Below the pieces are notes generated by a model. That model searched no databases. It was not told the origin of the DNA and worked only from the letters and a program-made list of their open reading frames with translations. Made by a program: the position numbers and the translations under genes. 64,000 nt of DNA from Ditylenchus dipsaci (lineage: Eukaryota > Nematoda > Chromadorea > Rhabditida > Anguinidae), in contig SADC01001359.1 of the NCBI GenBank assembly GCA_004194705.1, forward strand, positions 310,001-374,000, read 5' to 3'. This document shows positions 46,457 through 57,947 of this stretch, piece after piece (within the stretch, counting starts at the first letter, position 1; the number at the start of each line of letters is the position of its first letter).

Positions 46457-46838
46457 CGCCCTCTTTTCAAAACAAGTCGAAAATTTCTGATTATAAGTTA
46501 TTCCAAAGAAACACCCTGTCAATAATTTTTATCAAAAATTCGCTTTAATTTCAATAAAATAGCAACATCTCAAAAAGGCTCTAGTCAAAGTGTTGTTTTA
46601 GCTACTTTGAAGGCAGCCATCTATGGACAGCTTTTTGCATTTGAGCTTGAATTTTTTTAATAGTTGAAAACATAACACAGAGCAAATCAGATCGCCCAAA
46701 AAACACAAAAACAGTGTGAATGAAAAAACTTAATTTTTTTTAAATAAAAGATATTTTTCAGTCCCACCCTGTGAACAAACCAACCAAAATTTATTAATAT
46801 TGTTAATTTTTGGTGTGTCTCAACAAGCGTATTTTCAG

Positions 46839-47053
46839 TCGCAAGAAATCTTCCAATAGAGCTAAACAAAGTGTTTGTGGAGCTCTACCAGCGGCATCAC
46901 GCCGCGGTGTTTCCTTGGCTCCAAGCTTTGCTTTTGAGCAGGACTCATTGCACAGCTATTCTTCAAGCAATTCTGTCAGCAGCAGTGACGACGAATGTGG
47001 TAGCGTGGTTGGCGAGGACTACAGCCTCCTTGACCTCAGCGATCAAAATTTGG
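46839..47053 (+). CDS. Candidate internal exon, Ser/acidic protein
   Basis: Bounded by an acceptor (GTATTTTCAG) and a donor (GGTTGG). One frame reads RKKSSNRAKQSVCG and SSSDDECGSVVGEDYSLLDL, plausible for a regulatory protein tail. A second frame is also open and would give a hydrophobic helical peptide (ELYQRHHAAVFPWLQALLL). Dual open frames make the choice uncertain. It could be joined to the 57,707 exon or to the 40,706 gene by alternative splicing; I cannot decide. Confidence 0.4.
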
Positions 47054-47633
47054 GTTGGTTTTTTGTTAAAGGATAAAGTCTTGATTCGAAAATAGCTTTT
47101 TTGAAAAAATTTCAAATTTTTATGGCATTATCTCAAATCTCGAAAAGCAAAATTTTTTCAAAAAACGGCGTTTTTTCAAAATGCCCTTTTTTTTTGGTCC
47201 GCGACAAGTTTTATTAGCTTTCACAAAATTTGTTGACTTACGTTCTTGCAGTTGTAAACTTGCTTCCACACTATAGTTTTTTTTTTCGGTTCTTCGGTTC
47301 TTCTCCTATACTCTGATTTTATTAGCAATGAATTAACTAAACTTGAAAATGTTTTTTTGCTTCAGAGTCAAATTTTGAGCAATTAGACCTCGGCTGTTAT
47401 GAGATGTGTAAGAGCTATTTTTCGGTATCTGTTTTTAAAACTATGCTGCTCATTTATCATGCGCTGAACACGATTATCCTGTCCAAATTTGTGTTTTTAT
47501 ATTTCATTCTCGAAATATGGCTTCTTCAAAGATGGGGTCGGACTACCCTCGTTCTGGGATTTCTAACATATTTTTAATTTGAATTTTTTCTTTGTTATCG
47601 TTTTCAATTTTATATTTTTTCAAGTTTTGGTAA

Positions 47634-48513
47634 CACTATAGAATCCCCCCCAGCTAGCGAAAAATTTACTTTTCCTGAAGGGGAAAGGACACGTCCCATT
47701 TTGATTTTCGTGCTCTGAATAGGCACGGAAACACTTTGGTTTCCGAAAAATCGAAAAAAAAAAATTCGATTTGCCTTGGTCCCCAAGGTAGAAATTTAGG
47801 AAAATACAAAAAAAATATTTTTTTGAATTCCCGCCAAGACATTTTTAAAGATTTAGGGCTGTATTGGGAGGGGAAGGGAATAAAAAGAGCCACTTACATG
47901 GAAAAATTATAAAAAAAGGGAATTCTGGACTATTTCGGATGTCCTACCATGTTTTTCAACTGGGCCGTGGCAAAAAAAATACTCTATATGCATTTTATGG
48001 TCAAGAGTACTTCTCGGAATCATGTCTAAGGTAAGTGAGTGCGCGCATCTCTAACTCTCAAGCCCTTCGGGGCGCAGGGGGCTTGGGGGCTTGGAGTTGA
48101 GATGCGCACACCCACATACCTTAGACACAAATCACTCGAAAGTGACTCGAAAGTGAAAAAGCATGCATACCAGAGTTTATTTATGCGGTAGGCCCCAGTA
48201 TTCAAAACTATGTTCAACATCTTCTTGTTAATAGGCTCAGTGTGATTAGTGGCCCTCTTTTGTCTCTTCCCCTCCCAATACAGCCCTAATTCCCTTTAAA
48301 AATGTTTTGGCGGGAATTCAAAAAATATTTTTTTTGAATTTTCTCTTAAATTTTTTACCTTGGGGGACCAAGGCAAATCGAAAATTTTTTTTTTTCGATT
48401 TTCCGGAAACCAAAGTGTTTCCGTGCCTATTCAGAGCACGAGAATCAAAATGGGACGGGTCCTTTCCCCTTCAGGAAAAGTAAATTTTTCGCTAGCTGGG
48501 GGGATTCTATAGT
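47634..48513. mobile_element. Foldback element, about 880 bp, arms about 300 bp
   Basis: ACTATAGAATCCCCCC...CTAGCGAAAAATTTACTTTT at the left is mirrored at the right. The arms continue through GGCACGGAAACACTTTGG and GCCTTGGTCCCCAAGG. The core is a hairpin copy of the GTGTGCGCATCTCAA family. A separate direct repeat (GGCATTATCTCAA...CTCGAAAAGCAAAA) occurs just outside both ends. Confidence 0.85.
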
Positions 48514-48763
48514 ATAGCCCAAGTTTTTTATGGCATTATCTCAAGTCTCGAAAAGCAAAAAATATTTTTTACAGTTATTCCAGTTTAATTCTAGTTATTT
48601 GGGACCGCGACCAGTTTTATACCACATGAAAGCTCACAATCTTAGCTAGAAGATGGGTTACTTCTTTAGCTCCCCCCATACTCGGATTTTTTAAAAAGTG
48701 ACCCAAAACCACCCCCCGAACTCATTTTTTCTGCACAACAAGATACAAGAAGCATTTCTAAAC

Positions 48764-49518
48764 TAGAGCTGACGATTTGGCTTGTTGCGATATATTTTTT
48801 GCGATATTTTTGTTCACGATCAAATGCGATATGCGATATGCGATATATCCAAAATGATGATGCGATATATCGCTGCGATATGCGATATTTTTCCACAGAG
48901 GTGAGCAAAGCCTTAAAAAAATTCTGCGGCGGCCAAGCCGCCGCAGAATTACTATTATTTGTGACAAATCAAGCAGACTAACTCCAATGACAATTTTATT
49001 TAACATTTTTTTTCACATTTCCACCTTGCATCCATCATCCATCCTCACATAACATCACCTAATACTTAAAATTCAATTCTTTCAGATTCTTGTTCAAAAG
49101 AGCAACATCTCCGCATTCTTGTTTCAGTTTCCACAGTAGGCTCATCTAGAATGATATGCCCTTAACACGCTGCCGACAAACATTCAAAAGAAAATTGCAC
49201 AGAAGAGAAAAAATCCAGACGCAGAACAGCAAGGACAATAGAAATAACAATGCGGCGACACTAGGCGAAGATTTCGCAAAATTCGCTCAAAACAAAAAAA
49301 TTCGGCAAAAAATCGGTGCGAAAAATTAAATTTTCACAAAATGTGTGAAATTTTAGGCGAAAAATGTCAAAATCGGCTTGCGATATATCTCCCCGATGCG
49401 ATTGCGATATGCGATATTTTCAAATGCCGGTGCGATATTTGCGATCGATATTTTAGCTAAAATTGTGGTGCGATCGATCGATATTTGCGATGCGATATAT
49501 CGATCGTCGTCAGCTCTA
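48764..49518. mobile_element. hAT-type non-autonomous element, 755 bp
   Basis: Ends TAGAGCTGACGA and TCGTCAGCTCTA with perfect 8-bp duplication TTCTAAAC (48,756-48,763 and 49,519-49,526). Both subterminal regions are dense in GCGATATATCG words. No transposase. Related in style to the relic in SLC6 intron 11. Confidence 0.95.
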
Positions 49519-49526
49519 TTCTAAAC

Positions 49527-50692
49527 ACTTTCTGAATGAGAAAAATTAAATTTTTTCAAAAAGTTCGCCCACCCGCCCTTGGGGGTAGATGGTGGACTTT
49601 CCTTGGGGTCCAAGGCAAATCAAGTTTTCTGGCAATTTTTGGCCAAAAATTTTTATCCAAAAATTTTTTTTTTATGTGGAAAGTTTAGAAAACTAGCTTT
49701 TTATCGTTTTAAGCGCATAAAAATTACTTATTGAGTCGTTTAAACACGATTGTTACATAAAATTTTAAATACAATGCACAATTAGTTCGTATTTCCCAGA
49801 ATGCAATTTAAGCACTTTGCAATTTGACAAACGGATCCATGCTCAGCATAGTCGATTTGCATATAATTTTCCTTAAAGCTATAGAAAATAACGTTAAAAT
49901 TTTTAATTCAACTCGAGACAACAAAAATTTGAAAAGAGTTCTGAAATATTAAAACAGTTTAAAGAATTGAATGTTTGTTGTGTCGATGAATTGGAATATG
50001 TATTTATTTATAAGGTTTAAGGCAGTTTTATAAGCAAATTGCAAAAAATGCTTAAAAATTGCAATCCTATAAATATGAACTAAAATTTCGTCATGCTAAA
50101 GAAACTTAAAACAACATTTTGAAAACTAATCCCATTTGCCTGGTCATTTTTTGCCTGTAGACACACATCAATCTTGTGGCTGAGACTGTTGGGCTTTCAT
50201 TTGGTATGAAATTTGTCGCGGTCCGGAAATTAAAATGTTCAAAAAGCGTCTTTTGGAGAAAATTGTTTTCGGTATTTGAGATACTGGCAAAAATAGCTAA
50301 AAAAATCCAAAAATTGAAAAGAACTAACACAATGCGATATACTATTCAAAAGCTAGTTCTGTGTACTTGTTTGACATATTATTATACTATAGCTTGACTG
50401 GCGCCTCGGCGCCTTTTTAAAACTTATATTTTGAGAGAAAGAACGACAATACATACATCTAGGCCGATAATGGCGTTATTCTCTCGACCACTTGGGCACT
50501 GTTCTACGACCACTTAGAGGCACTGCTTATAGCTTAACTGGCGCCTCTGGCGCCTGTCTTAATTTTAAACTTTTCAGAACTTATTGGGGTTAATCGACCC
50601 TTTTATTTTTCCTTGACCTTTTTTTGATTTTTGATATTAGAGTAACCGTTTCTATTTTCCTATTCACGATTTTGGTAAAAGTTTTATTGCAA
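49527..50692. other. No gene recognised
   Basis: AT-rich. Two copies of TATAGCTT(G/A)ACTGGCGCCTC...GGCGCC lie at 50,389 and 50,527. The open frame at 50,176-50,397 has acceptor-like context but no recognisable content. Confidence 0.45.
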
Positions 50693-50698
50693 CAAAAT
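50693..50698 (-). terminator. Poly(A) signal for the TUTase gene
   Basis: AATAAA on the minus strand, 104 nt past the TGA stop. Confidence 0.55.
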
Positions 50699-50801
50699 AA
50701 CGGTAACAAATAACGGTAACGGAGCAACAAATGTATTGTACTACTGATTATTTTCGTTTCGGACATCAAACAGACCCATCTTGCGTTTCTTCAAAAGGCG
50801 C

Positions 50802-52761
50802 TCAAGAAGCAATTCGTGTCGCTCTGTGGTTTATGTATTCATACATCTCTTCTAACGAAAACTTCTGAATTTTTTTTTGATTATTTTGAACATGGAAAAA
50901 GGCTAACCTCGCATTTTCGAAGATACCTCAAGCCGTATTTGAAAAAGTCCTTCACTCGCGAAAAGTCTAAGATAAAAATTATATATGCGATCATCAAAAT
51001 AAAAAATTAACTTACGGGTGTTGCAAGTATCTCCTAGGTTTCGCTTTAGCTCGAAGGGGTCCTGGATATTCACATTTTTGCCCATGTTTACGTCGATGGC
51101 CTTGATTGGAATTTTCGTTCTTATCTGTATGACTTCTTCCTGATTACGGTTCTTCTTTTTGTGAAAGTAGTCGTAGTAGCATTGGAAGAAGTGGACAAAC
51201 TTAAAGCTAGTCTGATTAAAACCGTATAAAATATGTAGAAAAACTCACGATTTCCCCAGCGTGTCCTGCCTTCACCCCGTGGCGAGTCTGCACCACGAAA
51301 GCGATGTTGCATACACCAATATATGAAGGAGTCAACTCGGCATCTTCTTGCAAAAACGGTAAAAAGCCACTTTTTTGAGCTGAAGCGACCGCCATGATGA
51401 TGTACGAATAAGCCGAAAGAGATCCCTTGGATGCGTCGCAAATATTGAGTTTTTTGGCCAGCCACTTGACAGCTGAAATGAAATAGTAAAAATTTGTGAT
51501 AAAAGACAGAAATTTACCAAAAGCACTGGTTCTGAAATTTTCGAATTTCGAATACGCTGCAATTAGCCTTGAGTTGGCTACAGCCAGACCATTATCAACG
51601 CAAACACTAAATTTTTTGCAAATTATAAAAAAATTTTGAAAAAAATGCTTACTCTATATTAACCTTAGACCCATCTCGGAGTTTTAATGAACTTGTGAGA
51701 ACTCGCTTCCTTCCTTTTCTAACATAGCCGTAATTTTCCGTGTAGTGCTGAACGCAACGTGGAGATCCTCGGCCAAAATTGCGGTCCTTCAAAAACGTGT
51801 GACACTGAGCCTTATTTTCTGGATTAATCTAAACTGAATAAATTTTTAAAAAAATTCTACAAAAATAGGGTAACTTACGTCAGGGCAACCTTTGATTGAT
51901 ATGTCAAGATCACTTGTGATTGATGAGAACCCGTTGACAAAAGATCCGTACCTGAATTTTTGAATGAATAATATATTTTGATAATATTTCGTCTTACAGT
52001 TCCAAATCCAAATTAGGTCGACGAAGACCGCGTCTGAGCCTTTCAAGAAAGTCGTCTAATCCTTGAAGAAGTGTTGTTTGGCGTTCAAGGCTCTTCTGAG
52101 CGACAACTTGGAAGAAATCTTGCAGCTCAAAACAGATCTCTCGAAGCCTGGATATAAAGCGTAAAATAGTTTTTGTACAAAAGGCTTTTTTAAAAACTAA
52201 CTTGATATCATTAAATTCTTGACTTTTCACATGCTCCCGATCATCATGAACTATTTTAGGAGCAGGAGCGTCAAGCCATTCAATTTCTTCTTCATCGAAC
52301 ACTTCATCAGAGGCCTAAAGTTCAAAAAACTAAAAAAACTAAAAACAATATATGATTTTGTGAAGCCTTACCGGTTTTGAAGCTGAAGATTAGCTGACTG
52401 CCCCTCCTGGCGTATCTGCACCAGATTGGGGGCCGCCAACTGATTTTCCGGTTCGTCTTCAGGCAAAAATTCTTGCATTTCCTCAATTCTATAAAAAATT
52501 GAGCAGTTACAACAAAAAAATTAAGAAAATATAACCTTGTGCAATGCGTCAAAAGATTTTCAAAGAGAAGAGCTGCCATTTTCCGAGTAGAAAGAATTGG
52601 GCGGCCATAGTCATCAAAAAATCTCGCGGATCGCATTTGCAGTTTCTTGGAAGATGATATTTGCAAAGTACGCAAGCTTGTTCACAGTTTCCAATGTAGT
52701 GATCTTCGCCGTGACAGTTAAAGCATTTCCCCGCCAATTTTTTCGCAGCACTGTGCACCAT
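50802..52761 (-). CDS. Terminal uridylyltransferase / non-canonical poly(A) polymerase
   Basis: Cid1/TUT-family nucleotidyltransferase that adds U (or A) to RNA 3' ends, affecting small-RNA and mRNA turnover. Eleven exons: 52761-52536, 52488-52372, 52314-52202, 52147-51998, 51951-51879, 51828-51653, 51606-51518, 51472-51249, 51211-51016, 50966-50908, 50864-50802; about 495 residues. A CCHC zinc knuckle (CFNCHGEDHYIGNC) lies at residues 13-26, then a hydrophobic/acidic linker, catalytic YGSFVNGFSSITSDLDI (GS...DxD), a third acid in KVNIDVCVDN made across an intron, AVKWLAKKLNICDASKGSLS of the central domain, and IQDPFELKRNL of the PAP-associated domain. An N-terminal knuckle is unusual for a protein this short. 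Exons 1 and 2 each need one homopolymer base. The upstream flank is the minisatellite field. Confidence 0.93.
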
Positions 52762-52879
52762 ATCTAGAATATATGATGACTTCTAGTCGTTAAAAAATTA
52801 TAATAGACCCAGAAACATGAGAGAAGTATTTTGAAACTTATAAAATCTGACTAAAATTCATATCAACCTTTTTATTAGA

Positions 52880-55800
52880 TACCATGAACTTTTAAAAAAA
52901 GGGCGTATCTGCACCCAAACGTTGTTATTGACAATTGACAACGTACGAATACATGACAAAATAATAATCTTTACAGACACCAAATATGTAGACAACCACT
53001 TGAGGCGCACTGCATGTAGACGACCACTTGGAGGCGCAGTGTATGTAGACGACCACTTGGAGGCGCACTGTTTGTAGACGACCACTTTGAGGCAAAAGGT
53101 GTAGACGACAACCTAGGGCAACGACCACTTCAGAGCGAGAGGAACTTGAATTCTGATAAGAAGTAGATAAAGCCACAATAAATCAACGACAAAATAAAAA
53201 GCGTACCTTGAATCTTGATTTCGAAGTTGATGAAAGACCACTTGATACCGAGCACTGATAGAAACCTTCCGAAAAGGGCGTATCTGCACCCAAACAAATT
53301 TATTGACCACATTGCAAAAGTACGAATACATTAAAAATAATTAGATCTAGAGGCACTTGATGTAGATGACCACTTGGAGGCACTGATGTAGACGGCCACT
53401 TGGAGGCACTGCATGTAGACGACCACTTAGAGGCACTGCATGTAGTCGACCACTTAGAGGCACTGCATGTAGTCGACCACTTGAAGGCGCACTGAATGTA
53501 GATGACCACTTGTAGGCGCACTGGATGTAGACAACCACTTGAGGCACTGTTGTAGACGACCACTTGAGGCACTGGTGTAGGCGACCACTTGGAGGCGCAG
53601 TGTTTGTAGACGACCACTTCGAGGCATAAGATATAGACGACAACCTGAGGCAACGACCACTTTAGAGCGAAGAGAAGTTGAACCTGATAAGAAAAAAATA
53701 AATCCGCAATAAATCAACAGCAAAATAAAAAGCCTACCTTGGAACTTGATGCTGAAGTTGATGAGAGACCATTTGATACCGAACACCAATGGAAAAGCTC
53801 TAAAAAGGGCGTATCTGCACCCGAACAAATTTATTGACCACTTTGCAAAAGTACAAATACATCAAAAACAATTAGATTTAGAAACACTCTATGTAGCACG
53901 AAAACCACTTGAGACCACTTGCTATGTTAGACAGACCACTTGTAGGCATGACATGTAGACGACAAACCTAAAGCAACGACCACTTCAGAGCGAGGAGAAT
54001 TGAATCCTGAAAGAAATAGATAAAGCCATATTAAATCAACAGCAAAAAAAAAAGCGTACCTTGGAAATCTAATGTCGAAGTTGATAAAGACCACTTGAGA
54101 CCGAAGATCACTGAAAACCTTCTAAAAAGGGCGAATCTGCACCCAAACAATTTTATTGACCACACACGTACGCATAAATCAAAAATGATAAAATTTAGAG
54201 GCACTGTATAAAGACGACCACTTGAGGCACTGGTGTAGACGACGACTTGAGGCACTGCATATAGACGAACCAATTGGAGCACTGGTATGTAAACGACCAC
54301 TTGAGGCAACTGGTGTAGACGACTACTTGATAGCACTGCATGTAGACGACCACTTGAGGCACTGTCTTTAGACGACCACTTGAAGGCGCACTGTATGTAG
54401 ACGACCACTCGGAGGCACTGCATGTAGACGACCACTTGAAAGCGCCACTGGATGTTGACGACCACTTGAAGGCGCACTGGATGAAGACAACGACTGAGGC
54501 ACTGTTGTAGACGACCACTTGTAGACGACAGCCTGAGGCAACGACAACTTTAGAACGCGGAGAAGTTGACCTGATAAGAAATGGATAAAGCACTGTTCTA
54601 GACGACCACTTAGAGGCACTGCTTATAGACGACCCCACTTGGAGGCGCAGTGTTTGTAGACGACCACCTGTAGGCATAACATGTAGGCGACAACCTTAAG
54701 GCAACGACCACTTCAGAGCGAGGGGAACTTGAACCTGATAAGAAATAGATAAGCAACAATAAATCAACAGCAAAATAAAAAGCGTACCTTTGAACTTGAT
54801 GCTGAAGTTGATGAAAGACCACTTGATACCTAACACCAATGGAAACTTTCTAAAAAGGGCGAATCTGCACCCAACCAATTTTATTGACCACAGAAACGTA
54901 CTCATAAACCAAAAATAATTAAATTTAGAAGCACTGTATAAAGACGACCACTTGAGGCACTGGTGTTAGACGACCACTTGAGGCACTGGTGTAGACGACC
55001 ACTTAGAGGCACTGCCTTGTAGACGACCACTTGAGGCACTGGTGTAGACGACCACTTGGAAAGCGCTGTATGTAGACACCACTTGAAGGCACTGTATGTA
55101 GACGAACAATTGGAGGCACTGCTTGTAGACGACCACTTGAAATTCTAAAATGAGTCATAAATTAGTGAGAGAAAAATTGAAACACCATCTACAAAACAGC
55201 AAAAATTATATCTGCACCCAAAAAATGCAAACAATGAAAATAAGCCACAACAAATGATTTGACAATGAATTAGACCCGTATACTGCCACTTGGTCTCGAA
55301 AGGAATTCAAATATAGCCAAAAATAGGCAAAAATCCTCAGATTATGAGTTTGTGACATGCTCACAGCTCCAACGGCTACACACCCGTAGGGCAAGTTTAG
55401 GCTTCATTCGAAGCTTAGGAACTTGTAGTTGTGCATCGCAACAAAGCGGAGCTGACCACCGCCAAAATTTGGGGTAAAAAGGCCGAATAACCGAAAAAAT
55501 ATTTGGCGGGAATTCAAAATCCGTACAGACACAGTCCAAATACTATATAAAGATAAGCCACAAAATTACAACAGCAAAATAAAAAGCGTACCATTGAACT
55601 TGTTGCCCAAGTTGATGAAAGACAACTTGATACCTAACACCTATGGAAACCTTCTAAAAAAGGGCGAATCTGCACCCAAACAATTTTATTGTCCATACAA
55701 ACGTACGCATAAACCAAAAATAATTAAATTTAGAGGGACTGTATAAAAGACGACCACTTGGAAGCGCCGAGTGTAGACTACCACTTGGAAGCACAGTATA

Positions 55801-56480
55801 AAGACGACCACTTGGAGGCGCACTGTATGTAGACGACCACTTGGAGGCACTGGTGTAGACGACCGCTCAAGGCATTGGCGACCACTTGAGGCACTGTTGT
55901 AGACAACCACTTGAAGCACTGCATGTAAACGACCACTTGGAGGCGCACTGTATGTAGCCGACCACTTGGAGGCGCACTGTATGCAGACGACCACTTGTAG
56001 GCATAAGATGTAGACGACAACCTTAGGCAACGATCACTTCAGAGCGAGGAGAACTTGAATCCTGATAAGAAATAGATAAAACCATATTAAATTAACAGCA
56101 AAATAAAAAGCGTACCTTGGAACTTGATGCCGGAGTTGATGAAAGACCACTTGATACCTAACACCAATGGAAACCTTCTAAAAAGGGCGAATCTGCACCC
56201 AACCAATTTTATTGACCACACAAACGTACGCATAAATCACAAATAATAAAATTTAGAGGCACTGTAAAAAGACGACCACCTGAAGGCACTGTATGTAAAC
56301 GACCATTTGAAGGCACTGTATAAAGACGACTACCTGAAAGGCACTGCATGTAGACGATTACTTGGAAGCACTGCATGTAGACAACCACTTGAGGCACTGT
56401 TGTAGACGACCACTTAGAGGCACAGCTTGTAGACAACCACTTGAAAGCACTTTATGTAGACGACCAATTGGAGGCACTGA
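52880..56480. repeat. Minisatellite field with higher-order units
   Basis: Dozens of 24-30 bp units of the form GTAGACGACCACTTGGAGGC plus GCACTGTAT alternate with a conserved block of about 200 bp. That block (for example 53,115-53,340, 53,650-53,875, 53,980-54,180, 54,705-54,915, 55,555-55,715, 56,030-56,240) runs ACCACTTCAGAGCGAGGAG ... AAAAGCGTACCTTGGAACTT ... AAAGGGCGAATCTGCACCC ... TTTTATTGACC. On the minus strand each block carries an intron-like GTACGC...TTATCAG and an AATAAA. Long minus-strand open frames here are a by-product of the repeat. Confidence 0.9.
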
Positions 56481-56499
56481 ATAGAGACGACCACCGAAT

Positions 56500-56940
56500 T
56501 TCCTAAAATAAGTCATAAATAGTGAGAGGAAAATTCAAGCACCATCCACAAAACCACAAATAACAGCAAAAATTATTTCTGCACCCAAAAAATTCAAACA
56601 ATGAATTATGAGACACAACAAATGACTTGACAATGAATTAGACACCAAGTATTACCGCTTGGTCTCGAGAGGAATTCAAATATAGCCAAAAGTAGGCTAA
56701 AAGCCTCTGATTTGGTGCATGTAATCGGGGCAACAGCCACAACGGCCGCACCCCACCAGGGCAAGTTTAGGCTCATTCGATAGCTTATGAGTTGCTGTAA
56801 TCGCTTTTGAAAAGTACGGACTCGACCACCGCCAAAATTTGGGGTAAAAAGGCCAAAATAGGCGGAAAAAATATTTGGCGGGAATTCAAAATCCGTACAG
56901 ACAAACACAGTCCAAATACTATATAAAGATTATTTTGGAA
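56500..56940. repeat. Segmental repeat of 55,180-55,560
   Basis: Both contain CTCAGAT/CTCTGATT, GGCAAGTTTAGGCT, CGCCAAAATTTGGGGTAAAA, TTTGGCGGGAATTCAAAATC and CCAAATACTATATAAAGAT in order, about 1.34 kb apart, which defines a larger period in the minisatellite field. The TATATAAAG may be a promoter element. Confidence 0.8.
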
Positions 56941-57099
56941 ACAAATCTTGCCAAGACCAATTGTTTCTCATTTGAATTTATTCTTAGATGACTTTTTGCT
57001 CAGTTGAATTTTTTCTAAGATATTTTGTGCTCAGTTGTGGGTGTGCCAATAAAACATCTGAAATTTCGTGACATTATCAATAATTTAGACCAAAAGTTT

Positions 57100-57290
57100 G
57101 ATATCTAATAGAGCTTGACATCTTTCAAATAATTCAACCCTCAATAAATCGGCACGCCGATAAACCGAGAACCTCGATGAACTAATAACCTCGATTAACC
57201 GGCACGCTGAATGAGTCTCATTTGGTTTGCTAGCAAAGAAGAAAATTATCCCCCATCGATTAACCGACACCCCGAAGCCCGTCTCCAGGG
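57100..57290. repeat. Possible pogo-type relic
   Basis: Recurring CTCGATTAACCGGCACGC / AAATCGGCACGCCGATAAAC words resemble the terminal arrays of the 649 and 21,032 MITEs. Ends are not recognisable. Confidence 0.4.
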
Positions 57291-57706
57291 GCGCCAGTTC
57301 ATCAAGGACTGAATAAAATAAAGAACGACCCTTGGTGTATTTATGTATCCCTCAGCCACTTTGTATACTTTAGACACACTTTTAAGTCAGTCAAAAGTAT
57401 AATATGCCATTTTTCAACAAACTAACTTCGACAAATGTATAATTTTTTCGATTGGGATGTATGAAAAGGTGTTAAAAACAAGCTTTCTATGTGCTAAAAA
57501 ACAATAAAGATTGGTAAATTTTGTTTCATCGAGTATAGAATATTTCATTATCAACCTATACAAGAACCGCTGCCCATAAACGACGAAATTTTACTATTTT
57601 GGACGAGTTAGCCTGAATCTAACTTTTCACTATTTTGAGTACAGATGCTTGAGATAAGGCTGCCATCTTTGAAATCATATTATTTGCTATCAAAAAAAGT
57701 TTCCAG

Positions 57707-57883
57707 GTTGCCCGTCGTTCTGCTTTGAACACCAATGACTCCTACTCGCTTCTCATGGAGCTAAAAACAGGCAATGGTCAGCAAACTGAGCGGTTCACAC
57801 TTGATGCCAGCAATCTGCAGCTTTTAAGTCAAGAATTGGAGCGAATTGCGATTGCTTTTCCCAAATGTTATGTCTACAAGTGA
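57707..57883 (+). CDS. Terminal exon of a COMM-domain protein
   Basis: The exon starts after TTTCCAG and reads VARRSALNTNDSYSLLMELK, then TERFTLDASNLQLLSQELER to a C-terminal YVYK and TGA, 58 residues. The pattern (beta strands then a helix with L-x-x-L-x-x-E-L) fits the C-terminal part of a COMM domain, the heterodimerisation module of COMMD proteins in the Commander complex. I could not place the upstream exons; the 46,839 exon or the segment under the minisatellite are possible hosts. COMMD3 is the nearest guess, not a firm one. Confidence 0.65.
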   Translation, partial: VARRSALNTNDSYSLLMELKTGNGQQTERFTLDASNLQLLSQELERIAIAFPKCYVYK

Positions 57884-57941
57884 AATCATATATACATTAT
57901 TAATATTTTGCTGTTAGTTCAACATGTTGCTACTTCCAGTG

Positions 57942-57947
57942 AATAAA
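57942..57947 (+). terminator. Poly(A) signal for the COMM-domain gene
   Basis: AATAAA, 58 nt beyond the stop codon at 57,883. Confidence 0.65.

Noticed and set aside
52858..56436. Many long minus-strand open frames with SGRLH / KWSST patterns
   Set aside because: They are translations of the 24-30 bp minisatellite in all frames; the same words appear in three frames, with no start context or conserved domain.
52880..56480. CRISPR-like array from regularly spaced GACGACCACTTG repeats
   Set aside because: Spacers are not unique, unit length varies, and the context is a eukaryotic gene region; it is a minisatellite.
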